Shown: one piece after another, positions 36,912-48,569 of the stretch | Position numbering within the stretch: the stretch's first letter is position 1 | How the letters are laid out: every line of letters begins with the position of its first letter | Source of the DNA: Pseudomonas sihuiensis | GTDB taxonomy: Bacteria > Pseudomonadota > Gammaproteobacteria > Pseudomonadales > Pseudomonadaceae | Length of the DNA stretch: 64,000 nt | Assembly: GCF_900106015.1 (NCBI RefSeq) | Contig: NZ_LT629797.1 | Span: 4,774,001 to 4,838,000 of the forward strand | Direction: 5' to 3' | The notes under the pieces: model-generated | Told to the model about the DNA's origin: nothing | Databases searched by the model: none | Seen by the model: only the letters and a program-made list of their open reading frames with translations | Made by a program: the position numbers and the translations under genes

Positions 36912-37936
36912 TCGTCTTCCGGCAGGCTGGCGATGATGTGCCGGTAGCTGGCCATGCGCTGCGGCTGCACGCGGCCGTCTTCCAGGGCCTGCAAAAGCGC
37001 ACACCCGGGTTCGCGATCATGCTTGCAGTCACGGAAGCGGCAGCGCCCGAGCAGGTCGTGGAATTCGATGAAGCCTGCTTCCACGTCATCGCGGCTGACA
37101 TGGACGAGGCCGAATTCGCGAATGCCTGGGGAGTCGATCAGTTGACCGCCACCGGGAAAGTGGAAAAGCCGTGCGGTGGTGGTGGTGTGCGTCCCCTTGC
37201 CGGTCAACTCCGACAGCGCGCCGACACGCGTATCTACACCGGGCAGCAGGCTGTTGACCAAGGATGACTTGCCTACGCCAGATTGGCCGACGAATACGCT
37301 GACGTTTCCGTTCAGGCGATGTTTCAGCTGCTCCATGCCATCGCCCTGATGGGCCGAGACTTCCAGCAGCGGGTACTCGAGCTCACGATAGACCTTGAGC
37401 AGCGCGTCCAGCGCTACCTGGTTCTGCTCATCGATCAGATCGGCCTTGTTAAGCAGCAGCAGCGGACGAATGCCCGCGTGCTCGGCGGCAACCAGATAAC
37501 GGTCGATCAGGTTGGCGTGCGGCTCGGGCAGCGGCGCGAAGACGATGACGATCTGGTCGACGTTGGCCGCCACCGGCTTGAGTTGGCCGCGCATGTCGGG
37601 GCGGCACAGTTCGCTGTTTCTCGGCAGTTGCGCGACGATGACGCCGTCACCCTGATTGCCGGGGCGCCAGACTACCTGGTCACCAGTGACCAGTGCCGGC
37701 AGGTTGGCGCGCAGGTGGCAGCGAAACACCTGGCCGGCCATCTCGCCCTGCAAACCTTCGATTTCCACCTGTACGCCGAAATGGGCGATTACCAGTCCGG
37801 TCTGTTCCGGGCCGAGGTCACCGCCTTCCAGTGCTTCCATTGCTCGTGATTCACGCTTGGCGGCGCGGGCGGCGCGCTCGCCTTGAATCTTTTCGATCCG
37901 CCAGTTCTGGCGGCGGTTGAGTTGGCGTTTGGCCAT
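36905..37936 (-). CDS. rsgA: Ribosome biogenesis GTPase RsgA
   Basis: 343 residues; checks 30S subunit maturation. An N-terminal OB-fold precedes the circularly permuted GTPase with G4 LLNKADLID (about 168), G1 [10 protein letters not shown] (about 207) and G3 [11 protein letters not shown]-terminal zinc knuckle follows, with [14 protein letters not shown]. The N-terminus is Arg/Lys-rich. It ends tail-to-tail with motB (7-bp overlap) and starts divergently from the methyltransferase gene. Confidence 0.96.
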   Translation of the reverse strand: MAKRQLNRRQNWRIEKIQGERAARAAKRESRAMEALEGGDLGPEQTGLVIAHFGVQVEIEGLQGEMAGQVFRCHLRANLPALVTGDQVVWRPGNQGDGVIVAQLPRNSELCRPDMRGQLKPVAANVDQIVIVFAPLPEPHANLIDRYLVAAEHAGIRPLLLLNKADLIDEQNQVALDALLKVYRELEYPLLEVSAHQGDGMEQLKHRLNGNVSVFVGQSGVGKSSLVNSLLPGVDTRVGALSELTGKGTHTTTTARLFHFPGGGQLIDSPGIREFGLVHVSRDDVEAGFIEFHDLLGRCRFRDCKHDREPGCALLQALEDGRVQPQRMASYRHIIASLPEDDY

Positions 37937-38023
37937 GGAGCATCCGGGTAGTGGAGTGTTGATCGCGGCGAGTTTAGCATGAGCGCTTGGCGGCCATTCG
38001 GCTGTCAGGAACAGAGGTCGGGA

Positions 38024-38818
38024 ATGACGGCAGGCGAGGAACGAACGGTGCTGCGGCTACCGTTATTGCGCGCTCTTTTAGCGCAGGGTCTGGCCTTGGC
38101 GCTGGTGGTGGTGCTGGTCTATCTGCTGGCGTTGCTGCCCTGGCGCATGTCGTTGTTTTCGGTGGCGCTGCTGCAAGGTGTTGTGGCCGCCGGGATCGGC
38201 TGGCGCCTGGGGCTGTCACGCTGGTGGTTGTGGATCAATCTGGCGTTTCTGCCCGCGCTGCTGGTAATGCAGCGCGCCGATTTACCGGCCTGGTTGTTCC
38301 TGCTGGGCTTCGTTCTGCTGCTACTGGTCAACTGGAACAGTCTGCGTGAACAGGTGCCGCTCTACCTGAGTGGGCGCAAGGCGCAGCAACGTCTGCAGCA
38401 GTGCTTGAGCGAGCGTGAGCCGCCGCTGCGCTTCGTCGACCTGGGCTGTGGTACTGCTGGTACGGTGCTGCAGATGGCCAGACGGTTTCCGCGCGGGCAG
38501 TTCGTTGGTGTCGAGACGGCGCCGCTGCTCTTTGTTTTTGCCTGGCTACGCTGCCTGCTGCAGGAGAACTGCAGCATTCGTTATCGGAGTTTGTGGCAGG
38601 TCGAGCTCGGCGACTTCGATGTCGTCTACTGCTTTCTCTCGCCCGTGCCGATGGCGCGTCTGTGGGCCAAGGCGCAAGTCGAGATGCACGCCAATAGCTG
38701 GCTGATCAGCAACACCTTCGAGATTCCGGGCGTGCCGGCTGATCGTGAGCTCGAGATCAACGAAGGACGGCAAACGTCCCTGTTTCTCTGGCGCATGAAG
38801 GGTGCCGAGATCCGCTAG
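38024..38818 (+). CDS. Membrane-anchored class I SAM-dependent methyltransferase
   Basis: 264 residues. The first ~105 residues are strongly hydrophobic, with three to four probable transmembrane helices (e.g. [19 protein letters not shown] and [17 protein letters not shown]). A cytoplasmic Rossmann domain follows, with motif [21 protein letters not shown] and an acidic residue at the end of the next strand (FVGVETAP). A later [14 protein letters not shown] matches motif IV. The substrate is unknown. The ATG at 38024 follows AGAGG; an in-frame ATG at 37979 has no RBS. It is followed 29 bp downstream by orn on the same strand. Confidence 0.75.
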   Translation: MTAGEERTVLRLPLLRALLAQGLALALVVVLVYLLALLPWRMSLFSVALLQGVVAAGIGWRLGLSRWWLWINLAFLPALLVMQRADLPAWLFLLGFVLLLLVNWNSLREQVPLYLSGRKAQQRLQQCLSEREPPLRFVDLGCGTAGTVLQMARRFPRGQFVGVETAPLLFVFAWLRCLLQENCSIRYRSLWQVELGDFDVVYCFLSPVPMARLWAKAQVEMHANSWLISNTFEIPGVPADRELEINEGRQTSLFLWRMKGAEIR

Positions 38819-38847
38819 ACTTGGCGCCTGAGCCAAGGAGCCTAACC

Positions 38848-39390
38848 ATGCAAAACCCCAACAACCTGATCTGGATCGACCTGGAAATGACCGGGCTGGA
38901 GCCGGAGCGCGATGTGATCATCGAGATGGCCACCATCGTCACCGACAGTGAGCTGAACGTGTTGGCCGAGGGCCCGGTGATCGCCGTCCACCAGAGCGAC
39001 GAGGCTCTGGCCGGCATGGACGAATGGAACACCCGCACCCATGGCCAGAGCGGCCTGACTCAGCGCGTACGTGAAAGCAAAATCGACACGGCGGCGGCCG
39101 AAGCACAGACCATCGCCTTCCTCGAACAGTGGGTGCCCAAGGGCAAGTCACCCATCTGCGGCAACAGCATCGGCCAGGATCGCCGCTTTCTCTACAAGTA
39201 CATGCCGGCCCTGGAAGCCTACTTCCACTACCGCTACCTGGACGTGTCGACGCTGAAGATCCTCGCTGGCATGTGGGCGCCAGCGGTCAAGGACAGCTTT
39301 CAGAAAACTGCAACTCATCAGGCGCTGGATGACATTCGTGAGTCCATTGCCGAGCTGCGCCACTACCGTGAGCATTTCCTCAAGGTGTAA
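38848..39390 (+). CDS. orn: Oligoribonuclease
   Basis: 180-residue DnaQ-like 3'-5' exoribonuclease that degrades very short RNAs, including pGpG from c-di-GMP turnover in pseudomonads. The DEDDh residues are visible: WIDLEMTG (Asp, Glu), [12 protein letters not shown] (Asp) and [13 protein letters not shown] (His, Asp). I chose the ATG at 38848, after AAGGAG; an in-frame ATG at 38821 adds nine residues and is less likely. The RNA product removal it provides is relevant to c-di-GMP signalling through fimX. Confidence 0.97.
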   Translation: MQNPNNLIWIDLEMTGLEPERDVIIEMATIVTDSELNVLAEGPVIAVHQSDEALAGMDEWNTRTHGQSGLTQRVRESKIDTAAAEAQTIAFLEQWVPKGKSPICGNSIGQDRRFLYKYMPALEAYFHYRYLDVSTLKILAGMWAPAVKDSFQKTATHQALDDIRESIAELRHYREHFLKV

Positions 39391-39418
39391 ATGAGCCACT
39401 CCGGCGCGGCCCGCGTGC

Positions 39419-39478
39419 GTAGCCCGGATGCAATCCGGGGAAACGGGCGGCGCCATTCCCGGATTTCATCCGGGCTAC
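39419..39478. repeat. REP-type palindrome, GTAGCCCGGATG family, copy 2
   Basis: GTAGCCCGGATGCAATCCGGG faces CCCGGATTTCATCCGGGCTAC. It fills the tail-to-tail gap between orn and queG. The TAG in its right end, read on the minus strand, is the queG stop codon. Confidence 0.9.
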
Positions 39479-40539
39479 AAGGCGCCGTGCCGCTCCAGGG
39501 CCCACGCCACATGCTCGCGCACTAGCTCCGACGGATGTTCGCGGCGTGCCTGCAGAGCCTGTAGTACCGGGATGGTGGATGGCGCATTACCCAGGCCGAC
39601 CGCCAGGTTACGCAGCCAGCGCTCGTAGCCGGCGCGGCGTAGCGGCGAGCCTTCGGTGCGGCTGAGAAACTCCTCTTCCGTCCACATGAACAGCTCGGCC
39701 AGGCCGCTGTTGTCCAGGCCGTGGCGCGGCTGGAAGTCGCCCTGCTCGGTGGGGCGAGCGAAGCGATTCCAGGGGCAGACAATCTGACAGTCGTCGCAGC
39801 CGAACACCCGGTTGCCGATGGGCGCACGCAGCTCTTCGGGGATCGAGCCTTTCAGCTCGATGGTCAGGTAGGAGATGCAGCGCCGGGCATCCAGCACGTA
39901 GGGCCCGACGAAGGCCGCAGTGGGGCAGATATCCATGCACGCGGTGCAGCGTCCGCAATGCTCGCTGGCGTGTGGGGCATCCACCGGCAGTGGCAGGTCG
40001 ACGAACAGTTCGCCGAGAAAGAAATAGCTGCCGGCCTTGCGGTTGAGCACCAGAGTGTTCTTGCCGATCCAGCCGAGGCCGGCTTTTTCGGCGATGGCCT
40101 TTTCCAGCACCGGGGCGCTGTCGACGAAGGCACGGTAGCCGAACGGACCGATCTGCTGCTGGATGCGTTCGGCCAGCTGTTGCAGGCGCTTGCGGATCAG
40201 TTTGTGGTAGTCGCGGCCCAGGGCGTAGCGCGACACGTAGGCCTGCTCCGACTCTTTGAGGCGCTGGGCCATCTGCGTGTCGCCGGGCAGATAGTCCATG
40301 CGCAGCGATACCACGCGCAGGGTGCCAGGTACCAGTTCGTCCGGGTGTGAGCGCTTGCTGCCGTGGGCGGCCATGTACTCCATCTCGCCCTGATAGCCGG
40401 CTGCCAGCCAGCGTTGCAGGTGCGCCTCGTGTTCGCCCAGCTCAACATCGGTGATGCCGACCTGCTGAAAGCCCAGCTCACGCCCCCAGTCCTTGATGGA
40501 CAGGGCCAGAGCATTGAGGTCGAGGGTTTGATCGGACAT
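39475..40539 (-). CDS. queG: Epoxyqueuosine reductase
   Basis: 354 residues; last step of queuosine synthesis in tRNA. Two ferredoxin-like 4Fe-4S motifs appear (CGRCTACMDICP and CDDCQIVCPWN), and the N-terminal cobalamin-binding region includes YVSRYALGRDYHKLIRKRL. A C-terminal HEAT-like region follows (NLAVGLGNAPSTIPVLQAL). The ATG at 40539 gives the family length; an in-frame ATG at 40605 overlaps the nnrD start and is rejected. The stop codon belongs to a REP repeat. Confidence 0.96.
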   Translation of the reverse strand: MSDQTLDLNALALSIKDWGRELGFQQVGITDVELGEHEAHLQRWLAAGYQGEMEYMAAHGSKRSHPDELVPGTLRVVSLRMDYLPGDTQMAQRLKESEQAYVSRYALGRDYHKLIRKRLQQLAERIQQQIGPFGYRAFVDSAPVLEKAIAEKAGLGWIGKNTLVLNRKAGSYFFLGELFVDLPLPVDAPHASEHCGRCTACMDICPTAAFVGPYVLDARRCISYLTIELKGSIPEELRAPIGNRVFGCDDCQIVCPWNRFARPTEQGDFQPRHGLDNSGLAELFMWTEEEFLSRTEGSPLRRAGYERWLRNLAVGLGNAPSTIPVLQALQARREHPSELVREHVAWALERHGAL

Positions 40540-40599
40540 GGGCGGGCGCAGGCGATGGACGTAGGTATAATTCTGCCAGACATCCGTGGTGAGCGAGCC

Positions 40600-42099
40600 A
40601 TGCATCTACTACCAGCCTCTTTACCGTTGAGCCTGCACAGTGCCGAACAGGTGCGTGCGCTGGATGCGCAGTTGATCGCCGCTGGCACGCCCGGTTTCGA
40701 GTTGATGCAACGCGCTGCCCACGCGGCCTGGCGCGCCTTGCGCAGACGCTGGCCGGATGCTGGCGAAATCACCGTGCTGGCCGGGCGTGGTAACAATGCC
40801 GGTGACGGCTACCTGATTGCCGCTCTGGCTCAGCGTGCCGGTTGGCGTGTGCGCGTGCTGGCGGTGGGTGATCCCGCTGCTCTGAGTGGCGATGCTGAGC
40901 AGGCCTGCGCCGAGGCGCGAAGGGCGGGCGTGGATGTGCTGCCCTGGAGCGAATGCGCACCACTGGCTGGCATCGTGGTCGATGCGCTGCTCGGCACGGG
41001 TCTGGCTGGTGCGGTGCGTGAGCCTTATGCCCAGGCGATGCGCATGCTCAACCAGAGTGGCTTGCCGGTGCTGGCGGTGGATATTCCTTCTGGTTTGCAC
41101 GCCGATAGAGGCGCGTGTCTTGGTGTGGCCGTGCGCGCCGATCTGACCGTGACCTTCATCGCCCTCAAGCTCGGCCTGCTCACGGGCGTTGGCCCGGAGC
41201 TGTGCGGCGAGCTGCAGTTCGACGATCTGCAAGGCGATGCCCGGCTATTGGCCCAGGCGCCCAGCGTGGCGCAGCGTCTCGATCCGGCCAATCTGCCGCG
41301 CCTTGCGGCGCGGTCGCCGGTGGCGCACAAGGGCCAGTTCGGTCACCTGCTGGTGATCGGTGGCGATCTGGGCATGGGCGGCGCTGCGCTGCTCTGTGCC
41401 GACAGTGCACTGCGTGCTGGCGCTGGCCTGGTGTCACTGGCGACACGAGGCGAGCATGTCGCGGCCGCTTTGGTGCGACGGCCTGAAATCATGTGTGCGG
41501 CGGTGGCTTCGGCCAATCAGCTGTTGGCACTCACCGAGCGCGCCGATGTCTGCGTGGTAGGGCCTGGCCTGGGTCAGGGGGCCTGGTCGCGCAGTTTGCT
41601 GTCTGGCGTCTGTGGTCTCGATATGCCTCAGGTCTGGGATGCCGATGCGCTCAATCTGCTGGCTGCCGGGCGGGCCGCCGCGCCTGATCAGGGTGTGCTC
41701 ACGCCGCATCCGGGCGAAGCGGCGCGTTTGCTGGGTATCGATACCGCAAGCGTGCAGGCTGATCGGCCGGCTGCCGTGCGGGCCCTGGCGCAACGTTTTG
41801 GCCTGGTGGTGGTGCTTAAGGGCGCAGGCAGCCTGGTCGCAGCACCGGATGGGCGTCTGGCGCTGTGTGATCGCGGTCATCCGGCGATGGCGGGAGCCGG
41901 CTTGGGTGATGTTCTGGCTGGATTGATCGGTGCGCTGCTGGCGCAGGGCATGGCAGCGTATGATGCGGCCTGCCTGGCGGTATGGCTGCATGCACGTGCC
42001 GGTGAGGTGCTGGCTGCGCAGGGGCGCGGGCTGGCTGCCGGTGATCTGCCCTGCACCATTCGTCAGTTATTGGAGGAGTTGTGTCCTTGTGTGAAGTGA
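40600..42099 (+). CDS. nnrD: Bifunctional NAD(P)H-hydrate epimerase / ADP-dependent dehydratase
   Basis: 499 residues; repairs hydrated NADH and NADPH. The N-terminal epimerase part (1-~215) has [15 protein letters not shown] and VDALLGTGL. The C-terminal kinase-like dehydratase part has [37 protein letters not shown] and [16 protein letters not shown]. The ATG at 40600 is divergent from queG by 60 bp. A longer in-frame reading begins inside queG and is rejected. Its end overlaps tsaE by 19 bp. Confidence 0.94.
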   Translation: MHLLPASLPLSLHSAEQVRALDAQLIAAGTPGFELMQRAAHAAWRALRRRWPDAGEITVLAGRGNNAGDGYLIAALAQRAGWRVRVLAVGDPAALSGDAEQACAEARRAGVDVLPWSECAPLAGIVVDALLGTGLAGAVREPYAQAMRMLNQSGLPVLAVDIPSGLHADRGACLGVAVRADLTVTFIALKLGLLTGVGPELCGELQFDDLQGDARLLAQAPSVAQRLDPANLPRLAARSPVAHKGQFGHLLVIGGDLGMGGAALLCADSALRAGAGLVSLATRGEHVAAALVRRPEIMCAAVASANQLLALTERADVCVVGPGLGQGAWSRSLLSGVCGLDMPQVWDADALNLLAAGRAAAPDQGVLTPHPGEAARLLGIDTASVQADRPAAVRALAQRFGLVVVLKGAGSLVAAPDGRLALCDRGHPAMAGAGLGDVLAGLIGALLAQGMAAYDAACLAVWLHARAGEVLAAQGRGLAAGDLPCTIRQLLEELCPCVK

Positions 42100-42554
42100 A
42101 ACTCGAAGCGGCCGACGAAGCCGCAATGCTGGCTCTGGGGGCGCGGATCGCCGAGATCAGTGGGGGGCAGGGCATCATCTATCTGCATGGTGATCTGGGC
42201 GCCGGCAAAACCACCCTTTCACGCGGCATTCTGCGCGGCCTGGGCCATGCTGGTGCGGTCAAGAGTCCGACCTTTACCCTGGTCGAACCCTACGAAATTG
42301 GCGACATGCGTGCCTTTCATTTCGATCTTTATCGTCTGGTCGATCCTGAGGAATTGGAGTTTCTCGGCATCCGCGATTACTTCGAGGGGGATGCCTTGTG
42401 CCTGATCGAATGGCCGCAGCGTGGCGCGGGCGTTTTGCCAAAGCCCGACCTGGACATTACCATTAGCCCTCAAGCGAGCGGCCGTTCGCTGTTGCTGCAG
42501 GGGCATGGGGCTCGAGGGGAGGCCTGGTGCAAGGCCCTGAGCAGCAAGGAATGA
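42081..42554 (+). CDS. tsaE: tRNA threonylcarbamoyladenosine biosynthesis ATPase TsaE
   Basis: 157 residues. The P-loop [18 protein letters not shown] is near residue 35, followed by [11 protein letters not shown] and [18 protein letters not shown], all typical of TsaE, which helps TsaBD make t6A37 in ANN-decoding tRNAs. The start is a GTG at 42081 inside the end of nnrD. It is followed by amiB 10 bp downstream. This tsaE-amiB-mutL-miaA-hfq order is standard in gammaproteobacteria. Confidence 0.95.
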   Translation: MSLCEVKLEAADEAAMLALGARIAEISGGQGIIYLHGDLGAGKTTLSRGILRGLGHAGAVKSPTFTLVEPYEIGDMRAFHFDLYRLVDPEELEFLGIRDYFEGDALCLIEWPQRGAGVLPKPDLDITISPQASGRSLLLQGHGARGEAWCKALSSKE

Positions 42555-42564
42555 ATAAGAAGCG

Positions 42565-43992
42565 ATGGGGTTGGTTATGCGCATAGGCGCGCTGGTTACA
42601 GCTGTGGGGGTGTTGTTGGCGGCCCTGGCTGCCGAGGCCCTGGCTGCCTCCGATATACGGAGCGTGCGTCTGTGGCGTGCCCCGGACAATACCCGTCTGG
42701 TCTTCGATCTGTCTGGCCCGGTACAGCACAGCGTGTTCACCCTTGCCGCACCTGATCGCATCGTTATCGACGTCAGTGGCGCCAAGTTGGCTACCAGTCT
42801 CGAGCAACTTTCGCTGGCCAACACCCCGATCACCGGTGTGCGCTCGGCCCAGCGCAGCGCTGATGACCTGCGCGTGGTCATCGATTTGTCGGCGCCGGTG
42901 TCGCCGAAGAGCTTTACCCTCGCGCCTAATCAGCAATATGGCCATCGCCTGGTGGTCGATTTGTTCGATCAGGGCAGTGCGCCCCCCGCCACGCAGACGC
43001 CCAGCATTGCCGCCAGCGCACCTCCTTTGCCGGTCACGCCGACCCAGCCACCACCGAAGTTGACGCCTGTGCCTAATGGCAAGCGCGATATCGTCGTCGC
43101 CATTGATGCCGGCCATGGTGGCGAGGACCCGGGTGCGCTGTCGCCGGTCAAGGGGCAGTACGAAAAGAACGTGACCCTGGCCATCTCCAGAGAGTTGCAG
43201 CGGCAGATCAATGCCGAAAAGGGCTTCCGTGCCGAACTGGTGCGCACCGGTGACTATTTCATTCCGCTGCGTAAACGCACCGAGATCGCGCGCAAGAAAG
43301 GCGCAGACCTGTTCGTGTCCATTCATGCCGACGCGGCGCCGCGGGCTTCGGCGTTCGGCGCTTCGGTCTATGCCCTGTCCGAACGGGGTGCTACGTCCGA
43401 GACGGCGCGCTGGCTGGCCGATGCCGAGAACCAGTCCGACCTGATCGGTGGCGCCGGCAATGTCAGTCTCGACGACAAGGACAAGATGCTCGCCGGCGTG
43501 TTGCTGGATCTGTCGATGACCGCTTCGCTGTCCTCCAGTCTCAATGTCGGGCAGAAGGTGCTGTCGAACATGGGCGGCATCACCCCGCTGCACAAACGGC
43601 GCGTCGAGCAGGCAGGCTTCATGGTGCTGAAATCGCCGGATATTCCTTCGATTCTGGTTGAGACCGGTTTCATCTCCAACCCCAACGAAGCCAAGAAACT
43701 GCATACCGCCAGCCATCAGCAGGCGCTGGCGCGTTCGATCACCACCGGGGTCAAGCAGTTCTTCCATGAGAACCCGCCGCCTGGCACCTACGTTGCCTGG
43801 CTGCGTGATGAAGGCAAGATCGCCGCGGGCCCGCGTGAGCATGTGGTGGCACGCGGCGAGAGCCTGGCGCTGATCGCCCAGCGCTACCAGATCAGCCTGG
43901 CGTCCCTGCGTAGTGCCAACAAGCTCAATGGTGACGTGATCAAGGTCGGCCAGACATTGCAGATACCCGCCACAGCGCTGGCAGCCCAGTAG
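42565..43992 (+). CDS. amiB: N-acetylmuramoyl-L-alanine amidase with AMIN and LysM domains
   Basis: 475 residues. A signal peptide ([21 protein letters not shown]) precedes an AMIN domain (about 28-130), a Pro-rich linker, the Amidase_3 zinc domain and a C-terminal LysM. The zinc domain shows [27 protein letters not shown] and [15 protein letters not shown]. The LysM is [29 protein letters not shown]. It splits septal peptidoglycan in the periplasm. The AMIN part is expected to localise it and an EnvC/NlpD partner to activate it. An ATG at 42577 is an equally plausible start. Confidence 0.95.
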   Translation: MGLVMRIGALVTAVGVLLAALAAEALAASDIRSVRLWRAPDNTRLVFDLSGPVQHSVFTLAAPDRIVIDVSGAKLATSLEQLSLANTPITGVRSAQRSADDLRVVIDLSAPVSPKSFTLAPNQQYGHRLVVDLFDQGSAPPATQTPSIAASAPPLPVTPTQPPPKLTPVPNGKRDIVVAIDAGHGGEDPGALSPVKGQYEKNVTLAISRELQRQINAEKGFRAELVRTGDYFIPLRKRTEIARKKGADLFVSIHADAAPRASAFGASVYALSERGATSETARWLADAENQSDLIGGAGNVSLDDKDKMLAGVLLDLSMTASLSSSLNVGQKVLSNMGGITPLHKRRVEQAGFMVLKSPDIPSILVETGFISNPNEAKKLHTASHQQALARSITTGVKQFFHENPPPGTYVAWLRDEGKIAAGPREHVVARGESLALIAQRYQISLASLRSANKLNGDVIKVGQTLQIPATALAAQ

Positions 43993-44000
43993 TGAGTGTC

Positions 44001-45872
44001 ATGTCCCGTATTCATTTGCTCAGCCCGCGCCTGGCCAACCAGATCGCTGCGGGCGAGGTGGTCGAGCGTCCGGCTTCGGTCGCCAAGGAACTGCTGGAAA
44101 ACAGCCTGGACTCCGGTGCGCGGCGTATCGATGTCGACGTCGAGCAGGGCGGTGTCAAACTGCTCAAGGTGCGTGATGACGGTGGTGGTATCGCCCCGGA
44201 CGACCTGCCGCTGGCATTGGCGCGCCATGCCACCAGCAAGATTCGTGAGTTGGAAGATCTCGAGGCGGTGCTCAGCATGGGCTTTCGTGGCGAGGCGCTG
44301 GCTTCGATCAGCTCAGTATCGCGCCTGACCCTGACTTCGCGTACCGCCGACGCCGACCAGGCCTGGCAGGTGGAAACCGAGGGGCGTGACATGGAGCCAC
44401 GGGTGCAGCCAGCTGCGCACCCGGTGGGCACCTCGGTGGAAGTACGAGATCTGTTCTTCAATACCCCGGCACGGCGCAAGTTCCTGCGCGCCGAGAAAAC
44501 CGAATTCGATCACCTGCAGGAAGTGATCAAGCGCCTGGCGCTGGCCCGTTTCGATGTCGGCTTTCACCTGCGCCATAACGGCAAGACGGTGCTCAGCCTG
44601 CACGAGGCGGGTGACGAGATCAGCCGGGCGCGTCGTGTGGCCTCGGTTTGCGGCCCGGCGTTCCTCGAGCAGGCGCTGCCCATCGAGATCGAGCGCGGCG
44701 GTCTGCGCCTGTGGGGCTGGGTCGGCTTGCCCACCTTCTCGCGCAGTCAGGCGGATCTGCAGTATTTCTATGTCAACGGCCGCATGGTGCGCGACAAGCT
44801 GGTCGCTCATGCGGTGCGCCAGGCCTATCGCGACGTGCTGTTCAACGGCCGTCACCCGACCTTTGTGCTGTTTCTGGAAATCGACCCGAGCACGGTGGAC
44901 GTCAACGTTCACCCGACCAAGCACGAAGTGCGCTTCCGTGACAGCCGCATGGTACATGACTTCCTTTACGGTACGTTGCACCGTGCGCTGGCCGATGTAC
45001 GCCCGGAAGATCAGGTGGCCGCTCCGGCGGCCATCTCCCCCATGTCGCGTGCAAGCGGCCTGGCCGCCGGAGAATTTGGCCCGCAGGGCGAAATGGGTCT
45101 GGCTGCCAGTGTGCTGGAAACCCCGGTGGCCAATGCGCAGCCGGCCTGGCGTGGTGCAGGTGCTGGTTATCAGCAACAAGCTAGCAACCCCGGCGTACCG
45201 GCTGCCGAAGCGCAAGCCACCTATCGCGAGTATTTCGCCCCGCTGCCCGCTGCGTCGTCCGCAGCGCTGCCGCAGGAGCAGGGCGACATTCCGCCGCTCG
45301 GCTACGCCGTGGCGCAGCTCAAGGGGGTCTACATCCTCGCCGAGAATGCCCAGGGCATGGTTGTGGTGGATATGCACGCCGCGCATGAGCGCATCACCTA
45401 CGAGCGCCTGAAGCATGCGATGGCCAGTGAGGGGCTGCGCGGCCAGCCGTTGCTGGTACCGGAATCCATCGCTCTCAGTCAGCGCGAAGCCGACTGCGCC
45501 GAGGAGCATGGCGAGTGGTTCCAGCGTCTGGGCTTCGAATTGCAGCGGCTGGGAGAGGAGACGCTGGCGATCCGCCAGATTCCGGCGCTGCTCAAGCAGG
45601 CCGAAGCGACCCAGTTGGTGCGCGACGTACTGGCCGATCTGCTCGAATATGGCACCAGCGACCGTATCCAGGCGCACCTCAACGAGCTGCTGGCGACCAT
45701 GGCCTGCCATGGTGCGGTGCGCGCCAACCGGCGCCTGACCCTTCCCGAGATGAACGCCCTGCTGCGTGACATGGAACAGACCGAGCGCAGCGGCCAGTGC
45801 AACCACGGGCGACCGACCTGGACGCAATTGAGCATGGATCAGCTCGATAAGTTGTTCATGCGTGGTCAGTAA
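44001..45872 (+). CDS. mutL: DNA mismatch repair protein MutL
   Basis: 623 residues. The N-terminal GHKL ATPase shows [22 protein letters not shown] and [16 protein letters not shown] variable linker (about 345-435) is rich in Ala, Gly and Pro. The C-terminal domain carries [12 protein letters not shown], which fits the DQHA-x2-E-x4-E endonuclease motif, and CNHGRPTW near the end. That means it can nick DNA itself, as expected in a species without MutH. The ATG at 44001 was chosen over a GTG at 43992, which overlaps the amiB stop. Confidence 0.96.
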   Translation: MSRIHLLSPRLANQIAAGEVVERPASVAKELLENSLDSGARRIDVDVEQGGVKLLKVRDDGGGIAPDDLPLALARHATSKIRELEDLEAVLSMGFRGEALASISSVSRLTLTSRTADADQAWQVETEGRDMEPRVQPAAHPVGTSVEVRDLFFNTPARRKFLRAEKTEFDHLQEVIKRLALARFDVGFHLRHNGKTVLSLHEAGDEISRARRVASVCGPAFLEQALPIEIERGGLRLWGWVGLPTFSRSQADLQYFYVNGRMVRDKLVAHAVRQAYRDVLFNGRHPTFVLFLEIDPSTVDVNVHPTKHEVRFRDSRMVHDFLYGTLHRALADVRPEDQVAAPAAISPMSRASGLAAGEFGPQGEMGLAASVLETPVANAQPAWRGAGAGYQQQASNPGVPAAEAQATYREYFAPLPAASSAALPQEQGDIPPLGYAVAQLKGVYILAENAQGMVVVDMHAAHERITYERLKHAMASEGLRGQPLLVPESIALSQREADCAEEHGEWFQRLGFELQRLGEETLAIRQIPALLKQAEATQLVRDVLADLLEYGTSDRIQAHLNELLATMACHGAVRANRRLTLPEMNALLRDMEQTERSGQCNHGRPTWTQLSMDQLDKLFMRGQ

Positions 45873-45922
45873 GTGAGCAATGCCCCGCCGAGGGCTCCCG
45901 TCTTTGTTGCCGAGTCATATCG

Positions 45923-46894
45923 ATGCCTGCGCTTCCTCCTGCAATTTTTCTGATGGGCCCGACTGCCGCCGGCAAGACCGACCTGGCCCTGGAGCTGGCG
46001 CGCGTCTTGCCGTGTGACCTGATCAGCGTTGATTCGGCGCTAATCTATCGTGGCATGGACATCGGCACGGCCAAGCCTGAGCGTGCCATTCTCGACGCGT
46101 TTCCTCACGCCCTGATCGATATCCGTGATCCGGCCGAGAGCTATTCGGCGGCGGAGTTTCGCGCCGATGCCCTGGCCGCCATGGCCGAGAGCACGGCGCG
46201 TGGCCGTATTCCGCTGCTGGTGGGCGGCACCATGCTCTATTACAAGGCGCTGCTGGAAGGCCTGGCCGACATGCCCAGCGCCGATCCGGTGATCCGCGCC
46301 GAGCTGGAGGCTCGTGCGCTGGCCGAAGGCTGGGAGGTGCTGCATCGCGAATTGGCCGCAGTCGACCCGGAGTCGGCGGCGCGCATCCACCCCAACGACC
46401 CGCAACGTCTGACCCGGGCGCTGGAAGTCTATCGGCTGAGTGGTCTGAGCATGACCGAGCATCGTCGGCGCCAGGCGGCAGGAAATCCCGACACGGGCAC
46501 ATCGGGCGCCGGGCAATTGCCCTATACTGTTGCTCAGCTTGCTATCGCACCGGCGCAGCGTCAGGTTTTGCATGACCGCATCGCTCAACGATTTCGGGTG
46601 ATGTTGGAACAGGGTTTCGTGGAAGAGGTCGAAGCCCTGCGTAGACGAAGTGACTTGCACGCGGGATTGCCGTCTATACGGGCGGTGGGTTATCGCCAGG
46701 TATGGGAATACCTCGATGGCGAGCTATCCCGGGACGATATGGTCGAGCGGGGCATCATCGCCACTCGGCAATTGGCCAAGCGTCAGTTCACCTGGCTACG
46801 CGGTTGGGAGAACTTGCATTGGCTCGATAGCCTGGCCTGCGACAATCTGTCTCGCGCCTTGAAATACCTGGAAAGCGTCTCCATATTGAAATGA
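45923..46894 (+). CDS. miaA: tRNA dimethylallyltransferase
   Basis: 323 residues. The P-loop [14 protein letters not shown] is near the N-terminus. Then come the substrate motif [18 protein letters not shown], the [16 protein letters not shown] loop and [14 protein letters not shown]. It adds the isopentenyl group to A37 of tRNAs that read UNN codons. It lies 50 bp after mutL and 100 bp before hfq. In other pseudomonads hfq is partly transcribed from within miaA; I cannot pick that promoter here. Confidence 0.97.
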   Translation: MPALPPAIFLMGPTAAGKTDLALELARVLPCDLISVDSALIYRGMDIGTAKPERAILDAFPHALIDIRDPAESYSAAEFRADALAAMAESTARGRIPLLVGGTMLYYKALLEGLADMPSADPVIRAELEARALAEGWEVLHRELAAVDPESAARIHPNDPQRLTRALEVYRLSGLSMTEHRRRQAAGNPDTGTSGAGQLPYTVAQLAIAPAQRQVLHDRIAQRFRVMLEQGFVEEVEALRRRSDLHAGLPSIRAVGYRQVWEYLDGELSRDDMVERGIIATRQLAKRQFTWLRGWENLHWLDSLACDNLSRALKYLESVSILK

Positions 46895-46973
46895 GACCTT
46901 GCCGCTGGTCGTCTATCCTTGGGGGTGGGACGGCCTGAAGCCATTGTTTACCTACTAAAATTATTGAAATTGA

Positions 46974-47255
<282 letters not shown>

Positions 47256-47267
47256 TAGGGGGCTGCA

Positions 47268-48569
47268 TTGTTCTTCGAGCGTCATGAGGGCGGTGAGCGG
47301 GCCATCCTGGTTCATCTGGAAGGCCAAGACTCCGAGGCGAGCGAAGACCCCCAGGAGTTCCAGGAATTGGCCATGTCGGCAGGCGCCGACATGGTCGCTT
47401 TCTTTAGCGTGCCCAGCAGTCGTCTGACTGCCAAGTTCCTTATCGGCAGCGGCAAGGTCGAGGAGCTGCGCGACCAGGTCAAGGCCGTCGAGGCCGATCT
47501 GGTCATCTTCAATCACACCCTGACACCGAGCCAGGAGCGCAACCTCGAGCGCGCCTTCGAGTGTCGTGTGCTCGATCGTACCGGGTTGATCCTCGATATC
47601 TTCGCCCAGCGTGCGCGCACTCACGAAGGCAAGCTGCAGGTCGAGTTGGCTCAGCTTGATCACATGAGTACGCGCCTGGTGCGTGGCTGGACCCACCTCG
47701 AGCGGCAGAAGGGTGGTATCGGCCTGCGTGGTCCGGGTGAAACCCAGCTGGAAACCGACCGCCGCTTGTTGCGCGTGCGTATTCGCCAGATCAAGCAGAA
47801 GCTCGAGAAGGTGCGCAGTCAGCGCGAGCAGGCGCGCCGTGGGCGCAGGCGCGCGGATATTCCATCGGTCTCCCTGGTGGGGTACACCAACGCCGGCAAG
47901 TCCACCTTGTTCAATGCCCTGACCACCTCCGAGGTGTATGCGGCCGATCAACTGTTCGCCACACTCGATCCGACCCTGCGCCGTCTGCAGCTCGACGACC
48001 TGGGTCCCGTGGTACTGGCCGATACCGTGGGTTTCATTCGCCATCTGCCGCACAAGCTGGTCGAGGCTTTCCGCGCTACGCTTGAAGAATCGAGCAATTC
48101 CGACCTGCTGTTGCATGTGATCGACGCCCATGAGCCTGAGCGCATGGCGCAGATCGAGCAGGTGCAGAACGTGCTCAAGGAGATCGGCGCACACGAGTTG
48201 CCGATGCTCGAGGTATACAACAAGCTGGATTTGTTGGATGGTGTCGAGCCGCAGATCCAGCGCGATGCTGATGGCAAGCCGCTGCGTGTCTGGTTGTCGG
48301 CCCGCGAGGGGCGTGGTCTTGAGCTGTTGCGTCAAGCAGTGGCGGAGCTGTTGGGCGAAGATTTGTTCGTCGCCACGCTGCAGCTGCCGCAACGTTTGGG
48401 GCGACTGCGTGCGCAGTTCTTCGCGTTGGGGGCGGTGCAGAGCGAAGAACATGACGAGTTGGGGCGCAGCTTGCTGGCGGTACGTTTGCCGCGAGTCGAG
48501 CTCAATCGCCTGGTGAGTCGCGAAGGTTTGGAGCCTCAAACCTTCATCGAGCAACATACTTTGCAATAA
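47268..48569 (+). CDS. hflX: GTPase HflX
   Basis: 433 residues, ribosome-associated GTPase that rescues or splits stalled ribosomes. The N-terminal HflX domain (FLIGSGKVEELRDQVKA, FNHTLTPSQERNLE) and a coiled coil (RRLLRVRIRQIKQKLEKVRSQREQARRGRRR) precede the G domain. That domain has G1 LVGYTNAGKSTLFN, G3 DTVGFIRHLPH and G4 YNKLDLLD. The start is a TTG at 47268, 12 bp after hfq; GGGGG lies before it. The C-terminal ~50 residues lack a clear motif. Confidence 0.94.
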   Translation: MFFERHEGGERAILVHLEGQDSEASEDPQEFQELAMSAGADMVAFFSVPSSRLTAKFLIGSGKVEELRDQVKAVEADLVIFNHTLTPSQERNLERAFECRVLDRTGLILDIFAQRARTHEGKLQVELAQLDHMSTRLVRGWTHLERQKGGIGLRGPGETQLETDRRLLRVRIRQIKQKLEKVRSQREQARRGRRRADIPSVSLVGYTNAGKSTLFNALTTSEVYAADQLFATLDPTLRRLQLDDLGPVVLADTVGFIRHLPHKLVEAFRATLEESSNSDLLLHVIDAHEPERMAQIEQVQNVLKEIGAHELPMLEVYNKLDLLDGVEPQIQRDADGKPLRVWLSAREGRGLELLRQAVAELLGEDLFVATLQLPQRLGRLRAQFFALGAVQSEEHDELGRSLLAVRLPRVELNRLVSREGLEPQTFIEQHTLQ

